Shown: positions 34,130 to 43,645 of the stretch, piece by piece
How the letters are laid out: each line of letters begins with the position of its first letter
Position numbering within the stretch: position 1 is the stretch's first letter
Assembly: GCF_008195825.1 (NCBI RefSeq)
Contig: NZ_CP043329.1
Span: forward strand, 3,224,001 to 3,288,000
DNA: 64,000 nt
Origin: Pedobacter aquae
Lineage (GTDB): Bacteria > Bacteroidota > Bacteroidia > Sphingobacteriales > Sphingobacteriaceae
Direction of reading: 5' to 3'
The notes under the pieces: model-generated
Seen by the model: only the letters and a program-made list of their open reading frames with translations
Told to the model about the DNA's origin: nothing
Databases searched by the model: none
Position numbers and translations under genes: made by a program

Positions 34130-35868
34130 AAGTAACAGAATTTGTTACTGCCAATGAGTTAGCTAACATGATGGATGTTTCTGTTACAGAAGTTATCTCT
34201 ACATGTATGAGCTTAGGAATGTTTGTATCTATTAACCAAAGGTTAGATGCAGAAGCCTTAACCATTGTTGCTGATGAGTTTGGATATGAAGTTCAGTTTG
34301 TAAGTGCAGAGGAAGAAGAGTTTAATTTAGAAGAAGAAGATACAGAAGAAGCCTTAATCCCTCGTTCTCCAATTGTTACCGTAATGGGTCACGTAGACCA
34401 CGGTAAAACATCTTTGTTAGACTTTGTGCGTAAAGCCAATGTTATTGCAGGTGAAGCCGGTGGTATTACGCAGCACATTGGTGCATACGAAGTAGTAGTA
34501 GAGGGCGATAAGAAAATTACTTTCTTAGATACACCGGGTCACGAAGCGTTTACCGCAATGAGGGCTCGTGGTGCTAAAGTAACAGACGTAGCTATTATTG
34601 TAATTGCTGCGGATGATAGCGTGATGCCTCAAACCATTGAAGCAATAAACCATGCACAAGCGGCAAGTCTTCCAATTGTATTTGCGTTTAATAAAATAGA
34701 TAAGCCAGGTGCTAATACCGATAAGATAAGAGAACAACTAGCTGCTATGAATATTTTAGTAGAAGAATGGGGTGGTAAATACCAAACTCAGGAAATTTCT
34801 GCTAAATCTGGCTTAAACATAGATAAGCTATTAGAAAAAGTATTGTTAGAGGCAGAATTATTAGACTTAAAAGCTAATCCTAATAAGAGAGCTGTAGGTA
34901 CAGTAATTGAAGCACAATTAGATAAAGGTAGAGGTTATGTAGCTACAGTTTTAGTAGAAGCAGGTACTTTAAGAGTTGGAGATCCGATATTAGCAGGTTC
35001 TTACAGCGGACGTGTTAAAGCGTTATATAATGAGCGTGGTAATCGTGTAGAAAAAGCTGGTCCAGCGGCACCAGTTCAAGTATTAGGTTTCCAAGGTGCA
35101 CCACAAGCAGGTGATAAGTTTAACGGTGTAGAAAGCGAACCAGAAGCTCGTGATATTGCAAACAAACGTTTACAATTACAACGTGAGCAAGGTTTAAGAA
35201 CCCAGAAACACATTACACTGGATGAAATTGGTCGTCGTTTAGCTATTGGTAACTTTAAAGAGCTTAACATCATCATCAAAGGTGACGTGGATGGTTCTGT
35301 TGAAGCATTATCAGACTCTTTACAAAAATTATCAACCGAGGAGATACAAGTTAAAATTGTACACAAAGCAGTTGGTCAGATATCAGAATCTGATGTATTA
35401 TTAGCTACTGCATCTGATGCTATTATCATTGGTTTCCAAGTTCGTCCATCAGCAGGAGCTCGTAAGTTAGCAGAGGCAGAAGAAATAGATGTAAGATTAT
35501 ATTCTATTATCTACAAAGCTATTGATGAGATTAAAGCTGCTATGGAAGGTATGTTGGCACCAGAATTTGAAGAGAAAATTGTGGCTAATGTAGAAATCAG
35601 AGAGACCTTCAAAATCACGAAAGTGGGAACAATTGCAGGTTGTATGGTTCTAGATGGTACCATCAACAGGAACAGCAAAATCAGAATCATACGTGAGGGT
35701 GTAGTTGTTTACACTGGCGAGTTAGACTCTTTAAAACGCTTTAAAGACGATGTTAAAGAAGTTAACCGTGGTTATGAGTGTGGTTTAAATATCAAGAACT
35801 TTAATGATATTAAAGTAGGAGATATCGTAGAAGCTTACGAACAAGTAGAAGTGAAAAGGAAGTTGTAA
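34126..35868 (+). CDS. infB: Translation initiation factor IF-2, core and C-terminal part (frameshifted)
   Basis: This 580-residue frame starts (TTG at 34126) at the second IF2N domain ([20 protein letters not shown]). It then has a complete translational GTPase: G1 [11 protein letters not shown] near residue 88, G3 DTPGHEAF, G4 [11 protein letters not shown]5 SAKSG. Domains II and III and the fMet-tRNA-binding C2 domain follow ([19 protein letters not shown]). The start overlaps the preceding TGA as TTGA. Because the conserved sequence runs straight through the junction, I read both frames as one gene. A genuine coupled split is possible, since this part alone holds all catalytic domains. 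Confidence 0.9.
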   Translation: MKVTEFVTANELANMMDVSVTEVISTCMSLGMFVSINQRLDAEALTIVADEFGYEVQFVSAEEEEFNLEEEDTEEALIPRSPIVTVMGHVDHGKTSLLDFVRKANVIAGEAGGITQHIGAYEVVVEGDKKITFLDTPGHEAFTAMRARGAKVTDVAIIVIAADDSVMPQTIEAINHAQAASLPIVFAFNKIDKPGANTDKIREQLAAMNILVEEWGGKYQTQEISAKSGLNIDKLLEKVLLEAELLDLKANPNKRAVGTVIEAQLDKGRGYVATVLVEAGTLRVGDPILAGSYSGRVKALYNERGNRVEKAGPAAPVQVLGFQGAPQAGDKFNGVESEPEARDIANKRLQLQREQGLRTQKHITLDEIGRRLAIGNFKELNIIIKGDVDGSVEALSDSLQKLSTEEIQVKIVHKAVGQISESDVLLATASDAIIIGFQVRPSAGARKLAEAEEIDVRLYSIIYKAIDEIKAAMEGMLAPEFEEKIVANVEIRETFKITKVGTIAGCMVLDGTINRNSKIRIIREGVVVYTGELDSLKRFKDDVKEVNRGYECGLNIKNFNDIKVGDIVEAYEQVEVKRKL

Positions 35869-35893
35869 TTTCCTTTTTTAAATATTAAAATTT

Positions 35894-36018
35894 AAAGAGG
35901 CTGTCTCAAATTACCATTTTGTGTCAGGCTGAGCGGAGTCGAAGCCTTTTCTAAGCATATCAGAGAACATTTCGACTCCGCTCAATGTGACAGATACTAT
36001 TTTTGAGACAGCCTCTTT
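35894..36018. repeat. 125-bp palindromic intergenic element (MITE-like), probably also a terminator
   Basis: The outer arms AAAGAGGCTGTCTCAAA (35894-35910) and TTTGAGACAGCCTCTTT (36002-36018) are perfect 17-bp inverted repeats. The inner arms share GAGCGGAGTCGAA (35931-35943) with TTCGACTCCGCTC (35971-35983), flanked by TGTCA/TGACA. It ends in T runs on both sides and lies between the convergent infB and GT10 genes. I recall the GAGCGGAGTCGAA core as frequent between genes in Bacteroidota. Confidence 0.85.
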
Positions 36019-36020
36019 TT

Positions 36021-36971
36021 TTATGCCTGATTTATTATTTCTTTTAGTTTTAGTTCGAGGTTGGAGATAGTTTGTATGATATATTCTGCCGCGGTATCTT
36101 GGAAAGGATTTTGAGAAATAAAATCTAGATACAATTTAGGGTCTTTATGAAGTCTTTCTACATCTTCAGATAGTGTGTTTTTAAACTCATCAAAGAAAAT
36201 GATGCTGGATGGCTTGAATATATTGGGCTCGGGTTTTTGTGCACTACCCCAATAAATAGGGATGCAGCCTGCAGCAAAAGACTCAAATAATTTCTCGGTG
36301 GTATAACTCTCCTGATTTGTATTCTCTGGACAGATATTAAATTTATAGTTTTCTAAGAATTTAACCTTATTATTGGCAAATTCGGTTTGCAATCTAGCTG
36401 TATTATTAAATAATTTGCCAGCGCAATCAACGGTTTCTATAGGATTAAGGGTATTAACTATTTTCTTTCTGATTCCATTCTCATCATGCCTAGCAATTAG
36501 ACTACAAAATTTTTCACGTACTATAGGCTTGTTGTTTTTGTAATAGTTTAACTGCTTAAGTTTTTCTTTTGCCTTTTCTAAATCAACGGTGGGTTCAAAA
36601 AAGTCGAGTATCCATAAGGGTAACCTGAAATATTTTTCGTGTTGCAAATCATCAAAACCTAATGCTAAATCAACCTCAGGTAAGCAATAGTCATGATATT
36701 TTTTGAAGCGTGACATAGTTTCGCCTGAGAAAAAGATATTAATTGCTGCTTTTTGCTTTTTTAAGACATATCTAGGGCCAAAAACCGAGAAAAAATTAAT
36801 GCTTTTATTCTTCGGATTTAGGTTTCTATCAACGATGAATTTCTGTAACCAAAAATTATTATAGTCTTCTATCTCCCAAAAATTGTAGAAACTTATGGTT
36901 GAATTTCTAAATATCTTCTTTTCCTTTAGATATTTTTTATGCCGTTTAGCTAGTAAAAGAAAGTATTTCAT
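36021..36971 (-). CDS. Glycosyltransferase family 10 (alpha-1,3-fucosyltransferase-like)
   Basis: This 316-residue protein has the GT10 C-terminal signature: YKFNICPENTN, then YTTEKLFESFAAGCIPIYWGS near residues 220-240, the GDP-fucose-binding region. The N-terminal half includes NIFFSGETM and DLALGFDDL, the usual GT10 acceptor-domain pattern. It probably adds fucose or a related deoxysugar to a surface glycan. It is the last gene of the minus-strand glycan cluster, 6 bp after the ABC exporter stop. No GDP-fucose synthesis genes are in the window. Confidence 0.88.
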   Translation of the reverse strand: MKYFLLLAKRHKKYLKEKKIFRNSTISFYNFWEIEDYNNFWLQKFIVDRNLNPKNKSINFFSVFGPRYVLKKQKAAINIFFSGETMSRFKKYHDYCLPEVDLALGFDDLQHEKYFRLPLWILDFFEPTVDLEKAKEKLKQLNYYKNNKPIVREKFCSLIARHDENGIRKKIVNTLNPIETVDCAGKLFNNTARLQTEFANNKVKFLENYKFNICPENTNQESYTTEKLFESFAAGCIPIYWGSAQKPEPNIFKPSSIIFFDEFKNTLSEDVERLHKDPKLYLDFISQNPFQDTAAEYIIQTISNLELKLKEIINQA

Positions 36972-36977
36972 GCCTTT

Positions 36978-38816
36978 CTAATGATTAGTAAATTCTTGCA
37001 TGTTAATAAGCTTCTTATAAAGACCCTTATGTTGGGTTAGCTCTTGATGAGTGCCTTTTTCTATGATTTTCCCATTTTCTAACACTATAATTTCATCGGC
37101 ATTTTGTATGGTACTTAGCCTATGAGCTATAATAATGGTTGTTCTATTTGCCATTAGATGGATTAATGCCTCTTGAACTAGTTTTTCTGATTCTGTATCT
37201 AATGATGATGTTGCTTCATCTAATAGCATGATTGGCGGATTTCCTAAAACTGCTCTTGCAATACAAATTCTTTGTTTTTGACCGCCTGATAGTTTAATTC
37301 CTCTATCACCAACATTTGTTTGATAACCCTTATCTGTTTTCGAAATAAACTCGTGAGCGTTGGCAATTTTTGCGGCCTCTTCTACTTGTTCTAAAGTAAA
37401 TCCTTGGCGCCCAAAAATGATATTGTTTGCAATGGTATCATTAAACAGGATAGATTCTTGGTTAACAATACCCATTAAGTTTCTTAAAGAATATTGAGTT
37501 ATATTTTTTATATCCTTACCATCTATAGATATTTTACCTTTTTGAGGGTCTATAAAACGTGGAATCAAATCTAATAAGGTAGATTTTCCAGCACCAGAGG
37601 GGCCAACAAGGGCAATCGTTTTTCCTCTAGAAATTTGTAAGCTTAATTGATTTAAAACGTGTTTTTCTCCGTAAAAAAAGTCAACTTCTTCAAAGTTAAT
37701 AGCATGTTTAAACTCAGCAATTTCAGTAGCATCTTCATCATCAGTAATGATGGATGGAGTATCAATAAGCTCTAATACGCGTTCACCAGCAGCTATGCCT
37801 TGGTAAATATTACTGAAAGATTCAGAAATAGCTTTTGCAGGACGTAATAATTGAGAGAAAGCACCAATATAAGTAATAAACCCTGCTGCAGTAATATTAG
37901 AATCGTTTTCAAAAACTAAAGACCCCCCATAAATTAAAATTCCTGATAAGGTAAGTACACCTAAAAACTCTGAAACTGGAGAGGCCAATTGTTGTCTTTT
38001 GGCGATAGATTTATTAATGTTGGAATAGTAATTATTTTCTTTATTAAATTTCTCTTGAGTGTAACCCGTTGCATTAAAAGCTTTGATAATACGCATTCCA
38101 CTGATAGCTTCATCAACCAAACTCACCATGATACCAAAAGAGCTTTGCGCTTCTGTAGCTTGTGCTTTTAGTCTTTTTACAATTTGAGCTATTACTAAAC
38201 CAGATACTGGTAATAGCAAAAGGGTGAAAAATGTAAGTTTAGCTGATATAGAAAAAAGTAAAATTAGATAGCCAATAATGAGTAAGGGTTCTTTAACAAT
38301 CACCTGTAAAGTGTTGGTAACAGAGTACTGAACAACTTGTACATCCGAAGTTATTTTAGAAATGATATCACCTTTTCTTTCATTATTAAAAAAATGGATG
38401 TGTAGGTTGGTTACCTTTTCAAATACATTTTTTCGTAGATTTTTTAAGGTATGAATTCTTAGGTTCTCTATAACTCTTTGAGAGAAATACCTAGATATAT
38501 TACTTATAAAAACACAAGTAACCAATACCGCAGCAACAAATATTAAGGCTCCTTTATGGCCGTAAGTAACAGTAAACTGGTTTAAATAGAAGTTGAAAAG
38601 ATGTGATAAATATTCAAAAGTAAAATCAAATTCTGGAAATTGGTTATTTTCTAAGTTTTTGGTAGGGTCTTGATTAAATAAAACATTTAAAACAGGTATA
38701 AGCAAAGAAAAAACAATTGTATTGAAAATGGCATACAAAACCGTGGAAATAGAATATGGAATTGCAAATTTGCTTAGAGGTTTTGCAAAACTTAGAATCC
38801 GAAAATAGATTTTCAT
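36978..38816 (-). CDS. ABC-type lipid A/polysaccharide exporter, fused permease and ATPase (MsbA-like)
   Basis: This 612-residue half-transporter has a six-helix membrane domain (residues 15-330) and an ATPase domain (350-600). The ATPase carries Walker A VGPSGAGKSTLLDL, signature LSGGQKQRICIARA, Walker B IMLLDEATSSLD and an H-loop AHRLST. A homodimer would move a lipid-linked substrate across the inner membrane. Its place among glycosyltransferases and an O-antigen ligase suggests a lipid-linked glycan as cargo, which is an inference. It starts 12 bp after the upstream glycosyltransferase stop. Confidence 0.93.
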   Translation of the reverse strand: MKIYFRILSFAKPLSKFAIPYSISTVLYAIFNTIVFSLLIPVLNVLFNQDPTKNLENNQFPEFDFTFEYLSHLFNFYLNQFTVTYGHKGALIFVAAVLVTCVFISNISRYFSQRVIENLRIHTLKNLRKNVFEKVTNLHIHFFNNERKGDIISKITSDVQVVQYSVTNTLQVIVKEPLLIIGYLILLFSISAKLTFFTLLLLPVSGLVIAQIVKRLKAQATEAQSSFGIMVSLVDEAISGMRIIKAFNATGYTQEKFNKENNYYSNINKSIAKRQQLASPVSEFLGVLTLSGILIYGGSLVFENDSNITAAGFITYIGAFSQLLRPAKAISESFSNIYQGIAAGERVLELIDTPSIITDDEDATEIAEFKHAINFEEVDFFYGEKHVLNQLSLQISRGKTIALVGPSGAGKSTLLDLIPRFIDPQKGKISIDGKDIKNITQYSLRNLMGIVNQESILFNDTIANNIIFGRQGFTLEQVEEAAKIANAHEFISKTDKGYQTNVGDRGIKLSGGQKQRICIARAVLGNPPIMLLDEATSSLDTESEKLVQEALIHLMANRTTIIIAHRLSTIQNADEIIVLENGKIIEKGTHQELTQHKGLYKKLINMQEFTNH

Positions 38817-38828
38817 AAAATTAATTAG

Positions 38829-39643
38829 CTAAAAATTGTATCCATTAGGAATAGTCTTGGTTTTCTCCCTAATGGTATCATAATATACAGAGAGATTTTG
38901 GCTCTCATTATTCCTTTCATTTAAATGGTGATATAAGTGAAAACATGTTGCTGCCATTTTTAATTGTCTTCTATAAACACCATTGTTTACTAGTCTGGCA
39001 GCTAGTTCTATATCTTCATGCCCCATCCTGTTAAATTATTATTATAACCATTAACAGCAATAAAGTCTTTTTTCCAGAAAGCAAAATTACAACCTCTAAG
39101 GTTATTTGTTCGTGTTTTACTTCCAAAAAATAAAAAGGCCAATTTTGGTAATCTAGTAGCGTTAATTTTTGATTTGACTACGCTACGCATCAAGGAGAAG
39201 TTTAATTCTTTTTCTTTTAAAATTTGCTGCGTAAAATTACTAGGAAGCATAGCCCTACTTCCTTTAATAAAGAAATTCTCTTTCGCAAAATGTAAATGAT
39301 CTGCAATAAAATTGGGGTGTAATAACATGTCTCCATCAATTTGTATGATATAATCATGGCTAACCTCTTTAATAGCATTATTCATGATTAAGGTTTTTCT
39401 GAAACCTTTATCTTCATGCCAAACATGTTTTATGTTAAGCTTATTTTTAAAAGCATTTATAACCTCCGCTGTTTGTGGTTTTGAGCCATCATCAGCAATT
39501 ACCACTTCCGTTGGTATGATGGTTTGTTGCACAATACTTGTTAAAACCAGCTCAAGTGCCTCGGGCCAATTATAGGTTGATACAAGAAGAGAACAAGTAC
39601 CTAAAGCCATTGTGCTAGATGTATTGATTAATGCCTCGTTCAC
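38829..39643 (-). pseudogene. GT2 family glycosyltransferase, split by a single-base frameshift
   Basis: The gene is read in two frames: 39643-39008 (211 residues, ending LTGWGMKI) and 39026-38829 (starting GHEDIELAARLV). Adding one C to the CCCC run at 39021-39024 gives LTGWGHEDIELA, the normal ending of the catalytic core, and one protein of about 271 residues. The GT-A fold motifs are STYNWPEALELV, VIADDGSK, IIQIDGDMLLH (DxD-like) and RGCNFAFWK. It is a paralogue of the next gene upstream (39695-40423). The sugar transferred cannot be predicted. Confidence 0.85.
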
Positions 39644-39694
39644 AAAATGCGGTTTTATTTTGAATAGCCAATTTGAAAATCTTCATATTATTTT

Positions 39695-40423
39695 CTAATG
39701 TTTTTTAGAATTTTCTTTATGCCATATATGATACACGATACCACCTAGTTTAAGGAATCTTTTCTTTATGCCAATATTTAATAATCTTGTGATAAATTCC
39801 TTGTCTTCTGGGCCCCATCCAAGAAATTCTTCATTATATCCATTCACTTTTATGGCATCAGCTCTCCAGTAAGCCATATTACAACCATGAATTTCATAAA
39901 GCTCATCTCCTTTCATCTTATAGTTGTATTCAAAGAAGCGCCATAAATATGGGAATCTTATTGCACTAAATTTATTGCTTACACCTTTATCTAGATAGCT
40001 AACACTTTTTAGCTCGTTATTTAATAATTTTATGGAAGTGCTTTGGTCTAAATAAATTCTACTAGCTCTAACAAATGAATTAAGCTTGGCAAAATGTAAA
40101 TGGTCTTTTACAAAATTTTTATCCAGATATAAATCTCCATCAATTTGTATGATGTAATCAAAAGCTGCAACAGCAAGGGCTTTATTTCTTATCTCTGATA
40201 GTTTAAAACCTTCATCGGGTTGCCAAACGTGTTTTATTGGAATAGGGCAGTTTATCTTAAAGCTTTCAATAAGTTGCTTGGTTTCATCTTTAGATCCATC
40301 ATCTGCAATGATAATCTCATTTGGCTTAATAGTTTGTTTAAATATACTTTTCAAGCAAACCGAAAGCGCATCCGGCCAATTATATGTAGAAATTATTAAA
40401 GAACACTTTGGTAAAATTTTCAT
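39695..40423 (-). CDS. GT2 family glycosyltransferase
   Basis: This 242-residue GT-A enzyme has SLIISTYNWPDALSVCLKSI at the start, IIIADDGSKDET, IIQIDGDLYLD and the C-terminal EIHGCNMAYWRADAI ... GWGPEDKEFITRL. It is intact. It shares most motifs with the damaged gene downstream (STYNWP, IADDGSK, YIIQIDGD, KDHLHFAK versus ADHLHFAK), so the two are tandem duplicates. It probably adds one sugar in the glycan made by this cluster. About 170 bp of AT-rich DNA without features separate it from the gene upstream. Confidence 0.9.
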   Translation of the reverse strand: MKILPKCSLIISTYNWPDALSVCLKSIFKQTIKPNEIIIADDGSKDETKQLIESFKINCPIPIKHVWQPDEGFKLSEIRNKALAVAAFDYIIQIDGDLYLDKNFVKDHLHFAKLNSFVRASRIYLDQSTSIKLLNNELKSVSYLDKGVSNKFSAIRFPYLWRFFEYNYKMKGDELYEIHGCNMAYWRADAIKVNGYNEEFLGWGPEDKEFITRLLNIGIKKRFLKLGGIVYHIWHKENSKKH

Positions 40424-40592
40424 AAAAAAAGAGCATTTAATAAATCCAATGTCATTGTAAATGATTAAAAGTCATTAATAGGGCTAAGTTAAATACTGTC
40501 TTAGCTATTATTTTTATAATTTAATTTTAAAAATAGTGAATAAATTCACATTTGATGATTTACTCCCTCGTGGAAGTTTATCAGCATCATCT

Positions 40593-41470
40593 TTACTTTA
40601 TCTTATTATAGTTTTTGTATTCAAAAGGCCTATATCCGGTTCGCTCTTCTATCCATTTCAATAAACGCCTTCTAAAATTTAACTTTTTCTTTACCACTGT
40701 GGGGTCATAAGAGAATTCCCAATTGGTATTCGTAATTCTTTTCTGAATTGCTACAGGGTGACTGGCATTAAATTTTACCAACTCATCTGCATTACCATAA
40801 TCAAAGCTTTCTGCTTTTGGTATATGGGTTTCAATCCATTCATCATCACGGTAAAATTTATTAAAGTTTCTTACCTTATTATTTAACCCTTGTGGCGGTT
40901 TAACCCATCCATAATGATAAATATAAGCATCAATTTCTTTTACCTTTATTTTTCTATCCTCGTATCTAAACCCTTGTGCATCTCTATAAGAATGTATGCC
41001 TTTTAGATTTTTGATGATTCTTATTTCTTTTCTGTACCAGCGTCTGGATGTAGCTATATAATCATAAGAACCGTAAAAATGTAGGTACTTAAATAGTAAG
41101 CCTTCAATGTTTTTATCAGGCAAACATAGTTGCATTTCTTTTTTATGGTTTCATGGTATTTTTCATGCACAACCTCATCACCTTGGATATAAAACGCCCA
41201 ATCTGCATCTGGAGATATAGCTTCAAAAGCTTTATCTGTTTCTAATGCAAAAGTTTTACCGCCTTCTCTTAGGCTATCATCCCAAACGGTATTAATAATT
41301 TTTATTTTGGGCGATGCTATAGCTTGTAATAATTGTAAAGTATCATCGGTAGAATTACCATGAGCAATAATAAATTCATCACAAAGTGGTAAAATGGAAG
41401 TAATAGCCTCTACTATCGGATAATCATTAACTACAGCATTTCTAATAAAGGTAAAGCCAGCTACTTTCAT
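40593..41470 (-). pseudogene. GT2 family glycosyltransferase, split by a single-base frameshift
   Basis: The two frames are 41470-41054 (MKVAGFTFIRNAVVNDYPIV, ending out of frame after ETIKKK) and 41135-40593 (MQLCLPDKNIEGLLFKYLHF). One more T in the run at 41139-41144 restores ETIKKEMQLCLPDKN and a single protein of about 292 residues. The N-terminal half has FIIAHGNSTDDT, a GT-A nucleotide-sugar motif, and FYIQGDEVVHEKY. The C-terminal half has SRRWYRKEIRI and YIYHYGWV. The start overlaps the O-antigen ligase stop by 4 bp. Confidence 0.85.
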
Positions 41471-42704
41471 CTTTCTGATAAAGTTTTGATTTTAATATTC
41501 GTGAATAAAAGTAACAAAAATACGATGCTAATACCACTTATCTGCCTTTCCATGCTATTATCTGTAAACATATGGAAGATAATGGGAATTATAAATGCTA
41601 ATGATAGGCTGTTTCGGTTTATTTCTCTCCATAAGAGTATGAACCCAAATACGAAAATCAAAAAGCTAAAAATTACTCCATAAGAGGCTAAATAATATAA
41701 GTATTGGTTATGGACAAAAACTCTGTTTTGAGGGATTAGCCAATAAGAGTTTTGTGCGTATTGATTATCCATTTCTTGCTCTAAATCTGCAGGAGCAACA
41801 CCAGTAAAAACATTTTTTTAACGATTTCTAAAGCACATTTATTAGCAGCCCAACGCTGGCTTATAGAATAGTAATTAGGATTTTTATTTTCTATTATATT
41901 ATCAATATCGTTTTTTGTGAAGATAACTTTTTGTTTAATGGCAGGCACTTTTTGATAAATTACTATCAACGCTAAAAACAATATTAAAAAGTAACCTATA
42001 TATCTATGGTTCTTGGTTTTAATAGCTTGTCTGCAAACAAGAATTAGCGCTATCATAAGTAAGCAACTTATAGTAAAACGTTGAGCCACTACAATTAATC
42101 CGATAGCTAATAAGCATAAACAAGCTATCATTAACCATTTTTTATATAATTTAGATGGATTTAGAAGTGATATCCATAAAGCTATAAACGCAATGCTATA
42201 GAGTAAGCTAAGTTCTGTATGGTAGGGGCCCAACACAGAACGTATATTTCCACCTCTTGCGATAATTTCTTTATAAAGTGGCTGATGAGATAATACCCAC
42301 CCTAAATCTACACTGATGCACAGAACTCCACAAAGGCCAAAAAATAAAACTAAACGTCTAATTGTTGCCTCTTGCGGTGTTTTAGCGAAAGTAAAAACTA
42401 AGGGCAATAGCCATAAAAAGCTATTTTTAAAAAGGATGTCTAACCACAAGGCTTTATCGCTGGTATTCCAAAAACTTAAACAAATTAAAATATATAGTCC
42501 TATAAAAAAGTAATGCTTTAGCTTTATAGGGTTTGGTTTTTGATGTTGATAAAAGTTGAATATGGCAATCAAAAGCATCAAAACAAGAGAAATAGATAAA
42601 ACCGCTCTAGAAAAAAACAATCCAAAGATGAGTAAAAAACAAGTTGCCTCTAAAGCATGTTCTTTTAATAAAGAATAAATGCTTGCTTTAGCCATCTTGC
42701 TCAT
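41467..42704 (-). pseudogene. O-antigen ligase/polymerase family membrane protein, split by a single-base frameshift
   Basis: The frames 42704-41781 (307 residues, many membrane segments) and 41772-41467 (101 residues, two to three segments) form one protein of about 412 residues when one T is added to the run at 41813-41819. The junction then reads KKNVFTGVAPADLEQ. The second part contains NQYLYYLASYGVIFSF, the conserved His-containing loop region of the Wzy/WaaL family. It would polymerise a glycan or join it to a lipid carrier. It is the first gene of the minus-strand cluster and has a good -7 box upstream. Confidence 0.85.
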
Positions 42705-42735
42705 TTTAAATTGATATTTTTACTTGAAACACGAC

Positions 42736-42743
42736 CAAAGTTA
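42736..42743 (-). promoter_or_regulatory. -7 box of the glycan cluster promoter
   Basis: The minus strand reads TAACTTTG, a full match to TAnnTTTG, 32 bp before the O-antigen ligase ATG. It lies only 5 bp from the divergent meaB start, so meaB must use signals that overlap this promoter. Confidence 0.55.
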
Positions 42744-42748
42744 AACTA

Positions 42749-43645
42749 ATGTTAGACAAGGCAAAAAAACTATTAGCAAGTATTCATTCTGGAGATGTTA
42801 AATCTCTTGCCAGAGCTTTAACTATCGTAGAAAATGATTTAGCTGGGGCTGATGATATTTTGAAATCTTTACATCCACAACAAACTCCGGTTATTGGCGT
42901 AACAGGTCCGCCGGGGGCTGGTAAAAGCACTTTATTAAATAGTTTGCTTGGTAATTTAGCAAAAAAAGGTAAAAGGATAGCAATTTTAGCGGTAGACCCC
43001 ACTTCGCCATTTAGTTTTGGTTCTTTGTTAGGAGACCGTATACGGATGAAAGATCAATTCAATCATCCAAATATTTTTATACGTTCTTTAGCTACCAGAG
43101 GTGCTTTAGGAGGCTTGTCTGGCAAAACAATAGAAATGACTGATGTTTTAAAAGCGGCTCATTTCGATTTTATTTTTGTAGAAACCGTTGGTGTTGGGCA
43201 GTCTGAAGTTGAAATTGCTGGCCTGGCAGATTTAACTATGGTAGTTCTGGTTCCAGAATCTGGTGATGAAATACAGCATATCAAATCGGGCTTAATGGAA
43301 ATTGCTGATGTTTTTATCGTCAATAAATCAGACAGGCCAGACGCTCAATTATTTACTATAGGACTTAACAAATTAATTAGGGAAAAGCATCAGCAAATAA
43401 AAGTTTTCAATACCGTAGCCGATAAGGGGACAGGCGTTTTAGAGCTTGCCGATGAAATTTTGGCTTTTAAACCTCATGCTGGGCTTAAGAAAATAGAATT
43501 GCTTACCCAGAAAGCTTGGCAGCTGATTCAGCATTACAGAATGAGAGATATTCAAAAAAATAAGCTTCAGCAAAAAATTACCGAAGCTTATCATCCTCAT
43601 TTTAATATTTATCAGTTTATAGAAACTTTTATGCGTTCATCATAG
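42749..43645 (+). CDS. meaB: Methylmalonyl-CoA mutase-associated GTPase MeaB
   Basis: This 298-residue G3E-family GTPase is a chaperone that guards B12 loading of methylmalonyl-CoA mutase. P-loop GPPGAGKST lies at residues 53-61, AVDPTSPFSFGSLLGDRIRM (switch) near 85, FVETVGVGQSEVEIAGLAD near 145-163, and NKSD near 192. No mutase subunits are adjacent, so the partner is elsewhere on the chromosome. The 3' end overlaps the convergent aminopeptidase P gene by 17 bp (43629-43645). Confidence 0.93.
   Translation: MLDKAKKLLASIHSGDVKSLARALTIVENDLAGADDILKSLHPQQTPVIGVTGPPGAGKSTLLNSLLGNLAKKGKRIAILAVDPTSPFSFGSLLGDRIRMKDQFNHPNIFIRSLATRGALGGLSGKTIEMTDVLKAAHFDFIFVETVGVGQSEVEIAGLADLTMVVLVPESGDEIQHIKSGLMEIADVFIVNKSDRPDAQLFTIGLNKLIREKHQQIKVFNTVADKGTGVLELADEILAFKPHAGLKKIELLTQKAWQLIQHYRMRDIQKNKLQQKITEAYHPHFNIYQFIETFMRSS

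Noticed and set aside
34115-34140. Programmed ribosomal frameshift in infB
   Set aside because: There is no slippery heptamer (X XXY YYZ) at the junction, and five unrelated genes here show the same one-base loss.
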